Below, one piece after another: positions 40,654-51,387 of a DNA stretch of 64,000 nucleotides (positions are counted from its first letter, which is position 1; every line of letters begins with the position of its first letter). The stretch spans positions 62,001 to 126,000 of the forward strand of contig JAEPRB010000087.1 of NCBI GenBank assembly GCA_016758965.1, in the 5' to 3' direction. Under the pieces are notes generated by a model that had not been told where the DNA came from, made no database searches, and saw nothing but the letters and a program-made list of their open reading frames with translations. The DNA comes from Circinella minor (Eukaryota; Mucoromycota; Mucoromycetes; Mucorales; Lichtheimiaceae). Both the position numbers and the translations under genes were made by a program.

Positions 40654-40932
40654 ATGAAAACAACAACAACAGTAAAGATCACACGTGCACAAGCAGCGTG
40701 CATGTTTTACGGCGAAACCATCAATGCCAAAAACAAAAGAGAATGCGAGAAGCGGCTCAATGACCTTGTAGATGTGGATATTTGCTATCTAGAAGACGCA
40801 CCTACTGAGCCATTTATTGTTGCTAAAGTTCGAATTGAAAGCTCTCCAGTCCGATACAAACAATATCCTCGGACGACATCGTCCAATGATGTACTCTCGT
40901 TGATCAATGAAAGAGATTCAACTGTACAGTAG
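40654..40932 (+). CDS. Stand-alone N-terminal domain of the recombinase-like family
   Basis: An intact 92-codon ORF, preceded by a TATATAA box at about 40639. It is a paralogue of the first exon of the broken gene to its left: both share QAAC, F-x-G, CE, DV-x-x-CY, PTEPF, VAK, RI and RY, about half of the aligned positions over 70 residues. It stops at the place where the longer gene is spliced to its second exon, at CAGTAG, so the stop overlaps a would-be donor. It may be a truncated copy, or a short protein that binds the element ends and modulates transposition. Function unknown; the AQAAC...G part may be a helix-turn-helix, which is conjecture. Confidence 0.55.
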   Translation: MKTTTTVKITRAQAACMFYGETINAKNKRECEKRLNDLVDVDICYLEDAPTEPFIVAKVRIESSPVRYKQYPRTTSSNDVLSLINERDSTVQ

Positions 40933-41045
40933 TGTGTTTAGTCTAGTACAAGATTTTTTTTGTAAAATTATGTCGGGAGAATAAAAGATCATCTACATCA
41001 TGAAGGAATTGAATGGCTGATTAAATAAAAAGTGTTTCGGTAGAA

Positions 41046-41121
41046 ATGGATGGAAGGTGGACGGAAGGTGGACGCGAGCTAAAAAAAAAAAAAGTGTCCG
41101 CTTTTTTATGGTCACTTTTTG
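41046..41121 (-). repeat. Right terminal inverted repeat with CGTCCA boxes
   Basis: On the plus strand TGGACG occurs at 41058 and 41069 and the one-mismatch TGGATG at 41047, the same 11-bp spacing as at the left end. The outer 14 bases are identical to the left end in inverted orientation. Confidence 0.8.
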
Positions 41122-41358
41122 AGCTTCGTAAAATAGGTAAATTGATGGAAGCACCGTAAAAGGAACTTTGTCCAATAAAAAATTGAAATAGTCTGAATTT
41201 TCCTCTTTAAACATCTGAGAGGTTGTCCAAAATTAAAATAGTAATCGTTTAAAAAAGAAAAGAGATGGTCCGAAAAAAATTTGAAAATACTGTATTCACG
41301 TAAATAGGAGTATTTTTAGAAAGGATCTGCGGGGGTAAAGCTTAGTCGTCTCAAAACC

Positions 41359-42007
41359 ATGGCTATTTTTCTACCTGTATTCCTTGTTGGAGCCCCCATT
41401 GGCTATTTTACATGGTCTAAAGTTTTTAATGAAGCCGATTATCAAGCCGCCAAAATCTGCCATGGTACATTAACCTCATCGGAAGAAAAGAGTAAGTGGA
41501 ATTGATATAATGAACAAATAAATTCAGTTTCAACAAAATGAAAGGGTGGAAATCTTGAATTCGAAATTTATTTATGTATTTTCTTTTACAAAAAAAATAA
41601 AATACAATGATATTTTTCTAGGTACAAAAGAATTATTACGAGAATGTTATCCACCACGCTCAGGATTTGCATCTACAATCGGTACAATAGCTTCGTTTGG
41701 TATATTAGCAAGAGCCATGTTTGGAAAAAATACGCGACACAGATTATTTTTCGCTCGAGCACCACCTGGTGCTGATATCCGCTGGGTGACATTTAAAATG
41801 GCGGGTGAACTTTTGTTACGTTGTGGCGCTATTGTTTATGGAGCAGCAGCAGGTAAAAAAAAAAGAATTTGATTGCTAGGTTCTGATTATAATATATACT
41901 TATTATTTGGTAAACACACAATAGGTGGTGCCGTCGCAGGGCGATTGGCAGTAGCACGACAGCCATTACGAGTAACCTCGTATTCTTCACCATCTTCAAA
42001 CAAGTGA
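41359..42007 (+). CDS. Small hydrophobic protein, unknown function
   Basis: Three exons: 41359-41491, 41622-41852, 41925-42007; 148 residues. The N-terminus is a hydrophobic segment (MAIFLPVFLVGAPIGYFTW), uncleaved-anchor-like. A second hydrophobic region is Gly/Ala/Ser-rich (SGFASTIGTIASFGILARAM) and a third is LLLRCGAIVYGAAAGGAVAG, giving two to three possible membrane helices with small-residue packing. The basic C-terminal tail is short. Such small Gly/Ala-rich proteins are common in mitochondrial inner membranes, but I do not recognise the family. The start lies 238 bases from the right end of the transposon-like element, so its promoter may have been changed by that insertion. In-phase introns and good splice sites argue that it is real. 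Confidence 0.75.
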
Positions 42008-42221
42008 GATAACATCCCCTGGAGCCCACATTCACCAACACCCTTTCGATAAATAAATAATGATAACAAAAGAATAAGAAAATAATTATGATTAAAGATA
42101 TATTTTGTACAACAAAAAAAGGGAAAATGTTAAAGTAAGAAGGTGTGTTTTAATGAATATGAGAAGGAAAATGATTATTATTAGATTAGGAAGAAAGGAG
42201 GAATATCGCAAAAAAGGATAA

Positions 42222-44590
42222 TTAAGGATTACGTTGATCATGCAAATTACGCATTCTTTCCCACACATCCATATGTCGTGACATGGCTCTTCCGTCTTCT
42301 GGTCTTTCTGGATCCTGGTCAAGCGCACGCTCCCACTGATCATGATCGTTAGCAGTATATGTACGTGTTCCATCGAATCCATCCGAGAGTTGTGCGGATT
42401 TCTTTTCATCCTGCTTTCCATTTTCATTTATATTATTTTTGTCGTCAAGATTGTTATATACAAACAATGGATAATCATTGTTAGCTCCGCCCTTGTGCGA
42501 TGTGATGGCACCAGGTAACCATCGAGGATTCATCGCTCGTGCCTTTCTGCGTTGACGACGGAAATACCAAAAGAATACACCGCATACCAAAAATAAGCCT
42601 AACAATGCAAAACCAATTGCCAGACCTTTGTTGCGACCAGTGTTCGTAGGTTTATTGGGATTAGAGACCACTGTGGGATCGTAAGGCATTGGATTATCCC
42701 CTTCTGTTAAGTTCGTATCATCTGGAAAACGAGGGAAGTTATAACTACATCCAGGATCATCTTTCGCTGTTGGATTGTCTTGGTGTGACATACTTCTAAC
42801 CCATTTCCACGAGTTCATATCCAAAATATCGATTTGGTTGGTATATGTTGGCACCTTAGAATTAAAAATAGGGGTTACATCCGTGTAGCCTGTGTGAAAC
42901 GAAAGAGATGTGGGTAAATATAATATGGCAAAAAGTGTGTATGTGATGGAAACTTAAATGAAGACGATACGTACCATAAATTAGCACCATGTAATTTCCA
43001 TAGGTAACGGCACCATGGTCAGCACGGGGTGCCGGGGCATCTCCACCGACATCCGGCTTTGACCATTCCAAGTTACAGGTATCCAGTACAAAGACATCCG
43101 AAGAACTGTCGAAAGTATCAGGAGAAGAAGTGTTTAATCCACCATACACGACGATTGATTTACCATCGGGTGCAGCTGTTGCAGAAAATCTAATCATATC
43201 AAGTTAGAGAAAATTGAAATGAGTTATGCTAGTTTTTTTTTTGTCATCAGTTTTTTTTTTTTTTTGCAAATTGAGTATAGTCCTTACAAGAGCCTTGGAG
43301 GTGGGATATCACCAATCGTTGCCATGCTTACTGCCTTGTTTTCAGCTGTATCAAACACTAATAATAATAACGTATACATAGATGCATACATATTAATTGT
43401 TATTACCTACGTATTATAGATATAAAATTACATTATACATACCAAGAACACTTCGAAAATCAGCGTATAGTCTGGTAGATTGATCAACATAAATGGTACC
43501 ACCAAAAACAAACAACTTATCCTGACTATGATATCGCACAAACATATTAGCTTCTTTTTTTATTTTTTTTTTTGTGTGTGGTATTTCATATATTTGTTGA
43601 GTTTATTATACTTGCATGACAACGCCTGAATGACTGAAACGTGGTGGTGATTTTCCCCAGCCGTATGTAATAGATGGCCATGAGAATGTGGCTGTGGTAG
43701 TATCAAAAGTATAAAAGTCATTAAACTAATCCATAAAATAGTTCATATCAGTAAATCAAATTTTATCAGTTATAAATAATATGTATAAGCTATAGAAAAA
43801 AAAATTGGACAGATATCGTACATAGCTTTGATTACCAGTTGTACCAACTGGCGATCGTCCACCATAATATAAGGCGAAACCTGTACTGTTGATGGAGGCT
43901 GTCATTGCTGCTCGAGGTGTTGGTGTTCTTCCTGAAGTCATTGCTATATTTTTTTGTTTATGATAAAAATAAGGTCAGATTTTGTTTAAGACTGAGAGAA
44001 AAAAAAGGGGTTGTTGATGGGAGTGTATGTGCTTATACAAGAGCTATTTGGTAAGATATAATTATTCTATGGGTCCGCGAAACAGAAACTAAACAAGCGA
44101 CTTACAAGTATGCCAGCCAGTGGTAGCATCATATTGAACCATTCTGTCCATTTCATTTGTTCCACGATCACCCGATTGGATAAAAATAGTTTTACCATCA
44201 GTGCCTGGAAATGACGCACCGTAAGTAAATGGCATATATTGTTCATTTGTCGAAATGTTGCTTGGTCGACTCCATTGTGGGCAATCGGCTTGTAATCCTT
44301 GAGTTAGATCAAGTGAAAAAATGTCAAGCTCCGTCTAAATCGTTATTAATACAAAACGTTAAAAAGAGTTAATATCATTATTATTATTATTGTTGTTTGT
44401 TGTTATAATTTATTTTGTTTGTTTTGACACATACTACACTTCCGCCAACGAGGTATACATGGTCATTTAATAAAATAGGTGTAAAGCCTGTTCGACCTTG
44501 AGGACCAAAATTACATTGGTCTTGTGCAAATAAAGTGGTTGGAAGGAGTGTACTGATGAAGAAAAGTGTTCTCCTCCATAACCGTGTCAT
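42222..44590 (-). CDS. Kelch-repeat protein with signal peptide and one transmembrane helix
   Basis: Eight exons: 44590-44435, 44334-44106, 43943-43822, 43725-43612, 43521-43443, 43357-43288, 43189-42975, 42889-42222; 550 residues. Residues 1-22 form a signal peptide (LFFISTLLPTTLFA). The outer part is a beta-propeller of Kelch-type blades, recognised by VYLVGGS, LYYGGRSP, KLFVFGGTIYVDQ, KSIVVYGGLN and MVLIYG, with PRA and PPR turns between blades. A single helix lies at ~417-438 (IGFALLGLFLVCGVFFWYF), followed by RRQRRK and an ~105-residue acidic, charged cytosolic tail. This is a type I membrane protein of the plasma membrane or secretory path, probably binding carbohydrate or protein outside. 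Similar Kelch/TM proteins are numerous in Mucoromycota; the partner is unknown. Confidence 0.87.
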
Positions 44591-46347
44591 GTTTTGTTAA
44601 AATATAAACGGTTATGTATGATTATTTTAAAGGAAAGAATAAAATTTTGGAACAGGAGGGAAGATGCAAAAAAAAAAAAAAAGTAAAAAGATTATTATTA
44701 TTTTTCATCTCCCCCCCCTTTTTGATTATAGCACTATTAATCTTTTAACTTTTTTAGTTGAAAACTGGTTAAAAATCTTGGTGGTACAACCACCCTCGTG
44801 AAGAATACACGATTTGCCTACTGTTGTATTTCGGTTGTGGAGGGATCATACATAATTTTTTTTCTCAGAGTCCGCTTCATCACCGCCAAGAATTCGTTTG
44901 TATATAAAATCCCCATCTTTTTTTTTCTTAGGTTCCTTTTTTTTCATTCTTTAATTAAAATGGTCCCATTTTTTTTTTCATTCTTTAATAAACCAGTGAA
45001 AAAAAAAATCTCACAATTTTTTTTTATAGAAGAGATCAAAATAAACAATAATTAGAGTAAGATAAGAATAATATGAGAAAGGTGAATTATAATAGTATAA
45101 ATAATAGCCAATCTTAAATGATTTTGAAAAAAATTCTTTTTTTATTATTATCTCACGTCCATTTGTGTTCTTTCTATCAAATCGACGAGAATCTTTTTTT
45201 AGCCTCTATATATATTTTTTTGATTAATATATGCATGTGTAAGACACCAACTATGGTAACTATGTGTTCACAGCATTAGTGTTTCCATCGTTACATACTG
45301 CCTGGTTTGTGATATAGTAGTAATCTAAGGCTTTTAACTGTAAAAGATAGCTTTTTGTCGTTTTACAAACATGGACTCATATTTTATATAAACTAACATG
45401 TGACATATAATAAAACTATACAAAGTGAAAAAAAAGATGCTTTATACAGAACAAGTATAATAAAATGACATGCAGCACAAACAAATAAAAGTATATACAC
45501 TAAAATATTTTAAAATCAAGATAGTATACAGAAAAATAAATGAGTGCTAGATAACCAGGAACCAGGATAGAATAAAAATCCCTGCATATTTATCGATAAC
45601 AAATGAACAGGGGGAAATGAATTAAATATTTGAAACATGAATTATTTTGTTTTCCTATCTGGACTTTATATTGATTGTTGAGAGCAAAAAAAAAGAAATA
45701 TGAAAACAAGGCTGCATGAAAGCAAAAGAGACAAAATAAGAAAAAAATAAAAATAAACATTGTGCCACAGAGCAGAATTGAGATCGACAATTTGTTTAAG
45801 AGATTAACTAATAATTGATATTGTTTTTGGGATGGTCTGGACTCTTTCAAAACACCGACATCAATTACATCAATTCTTAAAAAAGATAATACTATTCAAT
45901 AATTATTGAAGGGTAGAAATAAAAGAAAACTAAAAATATATCTCCTGTTTTTTTTTATTCTGTCATTTTCTTTTCACTGGAGAGATGATTATTTTTGGAC
46001 TAGATCCGTTTCTTCATTACCAATTGTGTTTATTATACTATTAGTATTATTATTTAGTAAAAGAAGATATATGTCAAGTTAAAAAAAGAGAGTAAAGGTA
46101 GGGGCCGAGAAAAGAAACATTGAGCCATATCGCCGATTCAATAGATTGTCCTATAATTATGGTTCGAAAATTAGGATAAATAGATTTCTATTACAAGGTG
46201 ATGTAAAAAGTTTGTCTCTGGAATTCTTTTTTTTTTCCTTTCTTTTTTTTCTCTACTTCTTTCATTTTATTTAATTCTAAATATTCTTTTTTTGTTTTAT
46301 TTATTACACATATATCTTTCATACACTTTCTTTTACCTCCATAAAAC
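44591..46347. other. Divergent promoter region
   Basis: Between the starts of the Kelch gene (left, minus) and the mucin-like gene (right, plus). AT-rich, with T and A runs and a C run near 44711. No gene supported; short frames are Phe/Lys-rich. Confidence 0.45.
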
Positions 46348-47544
46348 ATGAAGTTTTCGACATCCGCATGCCTATTGTTTACGCTTATACTTCTACAAAT
46401 ATCAGTCATTGTTACAGGTCAACTGCCAGGCATAGGTGGTAGTGATGGACTTCTGGGTGGAGGATCAGAAAGTAGTGCTGGTGGCGACAGTGGCGCATCA
46501 CAAACACAAGAGAACCAACAGCCATCAAATACTGACCAAGGAACACAGCCTACTCCAACTCCTGCAGAACCAGCACAATCCAGTGCAGGAGGAAACAGCG
46601 ATGCAGCACAGCCTACACAATCGTCGAATGGTGACAATAACAATGACAATAACAATAACAACAACAATGACAACAACAACAACAATAGTAATAGTAATAA
46701 CAATCAAAACAGTAGTGGAGCACAGCCTACGCCATCACCAGGAGATAATAATAGTGGCAATAACAATAATGATAATCAAAACAATTCATCTTCAAAAGGT
46801 GACAGCAATAGCAGCAATGGGAATGGCAATAATGATAACAGCGGTAGCAATAGTAGCGGCACCAATAACAACAACAACGATTCATTTTCAGGCGATTCTC
46901 AGTCTTCTGCTGGCAACGGAGGCGGTAATAACAGTGGAGGAAGTGATACCAAAACTGGTACGATCGCAGGTGCCGTTGTTGGAGGTGTTGGTAAGTTTAC
47001 TTGTAGATTCATTTATATATAGAAATTCTACAGCTGGTTATTTATTTATAAATTATGTAATAACTTATGCGTAACATTTATTATGTACATAGTTGGAATT
47101 GCGTTAATTGGAGGAGTTATTATGTGGATCAGTCGACGTGGTGGATGCACAAAACGTACAGGTCGTGGTCGGGATGGATTCCAACAACACCATCAGCCTG
47201 ATGATTTTATGGATATGTCTGACGCTTCCTATTCAGCTGCACCAGCTCCAGGATCAAACATGAATCAACAACAAGCACGACCATTTATTCCACCAACGAG
47301 TAATACAGCTGGTGGTTATACCGATCTCACATCAGTTGTCGCATACAACGATACTCCTTATACCTACTCTGATCACCCACAGCAGCAGCAAGAATATTAT
47401 CCATATGTTCAACCACAAGATCCAGGTTACATGGCAGCAGCAGCGGCAACGGCGCCACCAATGGCAGCAGCTGCTATGGCACCTAATGCAGCGGGATCGA
47501 AGCCCGATGAAGTTGATGTTCATCATAAACCCAATGTAGCATAG
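46348..47544 (+). CDS. Mucin-like cell-surface protein with one transmembrane helix
   Basis: Two exons: 46348-46990 and 47093-47544; 364 residues. Signal peptide ~1-24 (LLFTLILLQISVIVTG), then ~180 residues of Ser, Thr, Asn, Gly, Gln and Pro with long Asn-rich stretches, likely heavily O-glycosylated. A transmembrane helix follows (TIAGAVVGGVVGIALIGGVIM), ending in stop-transfer WISRRGG. The cytosolic tail has Gln and Ala runs and several Tyr (PYTYSDH, EYYPYV). This layout is that of Mid2/Wsc-type wall sensors, though no WSC Cys domain is present, so a Mid2/Mtl1-like sensor or a structural surface mucin is most likely. The intron falls inside the transmembrane helix. The start follows a pyrimidine-rich leader (46224-46340). 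Confidence 0.83.
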
Positions 47545-47854
47545 ATATTATATATATTGTAACATAGAACGATAAAATAAAGTTACCATGTGCCAGCTGT
47601 GCTGGCGAGCAATCCAATCACCCAATTTTGTCTTTTTTAAAAATCTCACACACTCACACACATGTATATACATACATACACAGATACAATAAATATGAGG
47701 ATCTTGGCTTCGAACCCAAAATTACGTGCTCTTCTCCGCACGAAATATTCCAGTTATTATATACATATGAGAAAAAAATAGAGACAAGAAGGAACCAAAA
47801 AAAAAAGTTCAGCTAACCCGCTCTTCTCACTCTCATTCCTTTCTTCTTGTAACA
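47545..47854. other. Short intergenic region
   Basis: Holds the 3' end of the mucin-like gene, a CA-rich stretch (about 47646-47690) and the leader of the flavoenzyme gene, with CT-rich bases just before the start codon. No gene seen. Confidence 0.5.
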
Positions 47855-49600
47855 ATGCACTTGAATCCCATAAGCACACAATCGTATTGGCTCAATGGAG
47901 CACCTTTTCAGATGGCTTCTAATGAACCATTGCCGTCGAAAGCAGACATTGTCATTATTGGAGGTAAAATATTACATATTTGGAGAAAAAAAAAGGAAAC
48001 CTGGAAAATAAATTTTCCCACAGTTGTTTTTGACAAAGGCTATGCATACCTATACATAAATAATACTTCTTTAAAATGACCAATAAAAAATTTAGCTGGT
48101 CTAACTGGTTTATCTACTGCATATTGGTTACAACAATTGCAACCCAACCTCAAAATAATTGTGGCTGATGCACGAGGCGTTGCAAGTGGTGCAACAGGGC
48201 GTAATGGTAAAAAAAAAAATACTGTTGCTATGAAAAGAAGCAAAAATTTATATAAGAAAAAAAAATAGATAATTTATAACCAAATCTACCAAATTGGTTT
48301 TTCTTTTTTACTTTTTTTTCAGGTGGTATTTGTTCTCCTGGTCTTAATGATGACTTTGATGGAGTGGTGTCTGCCTATGGTGCAGAATCCGCACAACGAT
48401 TGGTCGAGTTTGATTATCGTAACGTAGATATGCTTTCAGAGTTTCTCAAAAAGTATGCTGATAATGACAAGGGATTTTTTGATCCCGAATTGACCTGGAC
48501 CAAGGGAACCATTATTGCTTGGTCTACTGCTGAAGAAGCTGAAGAATCTCGATCCTCGGCTGAAACTTTGTGCCAAAAAATCGATGATATGCGAATCATG
48601 AGTCCAGAAGAATTGAAACAAATTCCTGGTTTTGAATCATTCCAGTATGGTGGCTTACATATCAAGACTACTGCTCTGGCCTGGGCTGCCAAAATTGTCT
48701 TTTGTCTTGCACGTTATGTATCTGCAAAAGGAGGTATTCATATTGCAACACACACTAAGATTGAAAACGTCGAATGGGATGAAAAGCGTGCCATTAATAC
48801 TGTCTATACTAGTCGTGGTGTTGTTGAAGCTCCCCGTGTTGCTTTTTGTACCAATGCCTGGACAGCTAGATTATTCGAGCAAGTGCGTGATGTACTTGTA
48901 CCTGTACGTAATCAAGTAGTAAGTGTACAAGCACCGCCTGACGCTCCACGCCTTGAGTATGTGATGAGTGCTGATCGTGGATATCAATACATGTCGTGTC
49001 GACCTAATGGAGATTATATTATGGGGGGTATGCGTAATGTTGTCCCAAGCAAGCAAGAGCATGAAGATGATGACTCAACTTTAAATACGGCAGTATCTGG
49101 TGCATTGCGTAAATTTATGGCGGATGTGGTGAAGGTTCCTTCTGTTGAGTGTGAATGGGCTGGTGGTAAGCTTCTTATACAACAGCAATTAAGGGCTTTG
49201 TTCTTAATAGTTTACTATATTTATATTTAATTACTAATCTATATTAATGGACAACAATGTACAGTAATGGGGTTTACAAGGGATAGATTACCATTAATTG
49301 GAGCTATCGAACATATTACTGGTTCAACCAAAAATAAGGGCCAATATCTTGCTGCAGGTTTTACAGGCCATGGTAAACATATTATTTCATATATTTAAGC
49401 AGGTTGACCACACAGATTAAACTAATATATATATTCTAATGTGATAAAAATCAGGAATGCCACGTACATTTCTGTGTGGTCGTGCAACTGCTCAACTGTT
49501 ACTTGGCCAACAACTGGATAACTGGTTCCCCCCAGAATTTCTTGTTCAACATGAAAGCCGCCAATCATGGTGGGATAACCGCGCCAAGAGCAACTTGTAA
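47855..49600 (+). CDS. FAD-dependent oxidoreductase, DAO (D-amino-acid oxidase/GlpO) superfamily
   Basis: Five exons: 47855-47963, 48096-48206, 48323-49165, 49265-49372, 49455-49600; 438 residues. The N-terminal Rossmann dinucleotide site is ADIVIIGAGLTGLSTAYWL, with an acidic residue ending the second strand (IIVADARG) and the GATGRNGG loop typical of DAO enzymes. The C-terminal part has the FAD-contacting GFTRDRLPLIG and AAGFTGHGMPRTF. The middle substrate domain begins with KTTALAWAAK. Members oxidise amines or amino acids (sarcosine, gamma-glutamyl compounds, D-amino acids) giving peroxide. The best fit by size and motifs is the YurR/PuuB-like FAD-dependent group; the substrate is unknown. 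The C-terminus SNL is a weak peroxisomal signal at best. The first intron splits the Gly-rich FAD loop. Confidence 0.88.
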
Positions 49601-50724
49601 TAATACACTTTTTTGATAGTCAAATAGCGTAGAAAGCAAGGAGCCTATATCTATACATATCATTTATTTTGTACTTTTATAATATATATATTTAATAATA
49701 ATTATTGAATAATTCATTCTGACTGAAACGACCTATATTTTATGTTAAATTGGGTATAGAAGTATAAAAGAGCAATATTAAAACTGTATTAAAGGAGAAT
49801 GTAGTGGAAGAAAATAATTCTGTTTTTGCGGGACTACGTCATATCACAAAATCTGCGAAAGCCTTATCTGCAGAAGGTTGACGACAATCGACGGTTTGAG
49901 GCATACATGAGATAAAACGTGGACCGAAACCAGGGGTATCAAACCCTTTACAGATATGTGAAGACATTATAAGACTTTTCAAATAAAATATCAATTCATG
50001 CATAAATAAAACTATTAGAAGAACTTTTTTACGTATTGAGATTATAAAAGATAAAAATTGGATAGGAAGTGATAATAATATGTCACGTTGTAAAATGATA
50101 TTCAATAATAAAGATATATATATTTATACACGGATTTTGTGGCAAAATATTTTTCGGTAAAGCATCAACAACATTGTATACATTTTTCCCAAATAGTAAC
50201 AAATGAGATTATGGACTGTCAATTGTATAATGTGTCTGTTTGTCTAATAGTTGTTGCGCCTGTAACATGATGGAGTTTGATTTTGAAAAAACTCTTATTG
50301 CCATTTTCCCCGCTCCATATTTTTTGTATCACATTGAAAGCAACATGTGAAGAAAAGGTACCATATAACTATGGAAACACTACATAACAACTGTCAAACA
50401 ACAGTTGTGGTAAGAATAGAGTAAAATAAACAAATTTTTACATTCGTGATAATTGTATATTCCATACGCCAGTATTGTGATGAGTAGAGTGTAAATTATA
50501 CCATTCATGATGAAATAGTATAATCCTATATAAAACAACGATAAACCAAAAAAAAAAAAAAAAAATATCGCCGCTTCTTATCTTTTTTTTTTCGAGTCTT
50601 TATACAAAAGATATATTTTTATTCTTTAATTAACAAAGCAAATATAGTAGAAATGGGGTAAACGTGTAAAATAGCGGGAAAAAGAAGTAGAACAAAGGAA
50701 ATACAAGAAATAGACAGGGGGAAT
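49601..50724. other. Intergenic region between convergent genes
   Basis: AT-rich with no confirmed gene. A minus-strand frame at 49839-50105 has one protein-like part near its end (FDTPGFGPRFISCMPQ, CRQPSADK); it lacks a good start context and I cannot assign it. A-run at 50549-50566. Confidence 0.4.
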
Positions 50725-51387
50725 TTACAACTTGGCGCCAGCGGGCTTGATAGACTTGAAGACGCTGTCAAGCTTCATGGCCAACATGATTTGACCCTTG
50801 ACCTTAAGCTTACCGCTCATGTATGCCTTTTGACCTATATAACCATGTAAAAAGAAAATTAAAATAATCAATCAAACTACTCTTTTTTTATACCCTTAAA
50901 ATACTAAAAAAATTCTCATCATTTTCACTTTTTTTATCCTGCTTTTCCATTTTTTCATCTCTTCTTTCGGCTATCCTTTTAAAAAAAAATACATACCGTT
51001 AAGCTTGCCGGAAGCCAAAGCGACAAAGTCTTCATCCTTCAAGGTCAAAGTGGCATCAGCCTTGGTACCCTTACCACGGAAGACCTTACCTTCCTTCTTG
51101 GCATCGACAGTGTAGATTTCTTCTTTACCATCCTTATTCTTGATGACGAATTGGAAGACACCATTGACCTATTTCAATCATTACATTTATTGTCAGCAAA
51201 GATGTGTACGTGAAAACAAGAGTATTATCAAGAAAGTTTGTACATCAACATAATATGTTTAAAACAATATAATATTTACCTGCTTCATGAGCTTGGTACG
51301 TTCATCGTCGCTCATTTGATCGAAAACTTTAGCCAATTCAGCAATGAGCTTTGAAGATTCAAAACCGGGGACGATGATATCAGACAT
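50725..51387 (-). CDS. SCP2 sterol-carrier domain protein, peroxisomal
   Basis: Three exons: 51387-51280, 51168-50997, 50834-50725; 129 residues, the size of a free SCP2 domain. The domain binds sterols, fatty acyl-CoAs and other lipids non-specifically. Motifs: GVFQFVIKNKDGKEEIYTVDAKK, broken here as GVFQFVI and EIYTVDAKK, then KADATLTLKDEDFVALASGKLNG and KAYMSGKLKVKGQIMLAMKLDSVF, the standard SCP2 strand-helix series ending in KxxGdixxAxKL. The C-terminal AKL is a peroxisomal targeting signal (PTS1). Codons in this gene favour C-ending choices (GTC, AAG, GGC) more than neighbours, which suggests high expression. Likely takes part in peroxisomal beta-oxidation or lipid transfer. Confidence 0.93.

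Larger units (their letters stand above)
38787..41121. mobile_element. 2.3-kb element with inverted termini and serine-recombinase-like gene
   Basis: The outermost bases CAAAAAGTGACCAT at 38787 match the reverse complement of 41108-41121 exactly. The similarity runs inward through GCGGACAC, a T run and AGCTCxCGTCCACC for about 80 bases. Between the termini lie a broken gene for a two-part protein (38904-40305) and an intact ORF for a paralogous N-terminal domain (40654-40932). No target-site duplication is obvious. The symmetric ends around a recombinase-like gene support a transposon. I cannot assign it to a named superfamily. Confidence 0.7.

Noticed and set aside
38787..41121. Assignment of the element to Tc1/mariner or another named DDE family
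   Set aside because: The ends do not start CAGT/CACT, there is no TA duplication and no DDE protein; the protein motifs point elsewhere.
46419..47074. Overlapping frames inside the Asn/Ser-rich gene
   Set aside because: Leu-, Ile-, Thr- or Val-rich shadows of the AAC/AAT repeats in other frames.
47690..47760. tRNA-like string with TTCGAA near 47710
   Set aside because: The stems around the TTCGAA do not pair as a T arm and no matching acceptor or anticodon arm is present.
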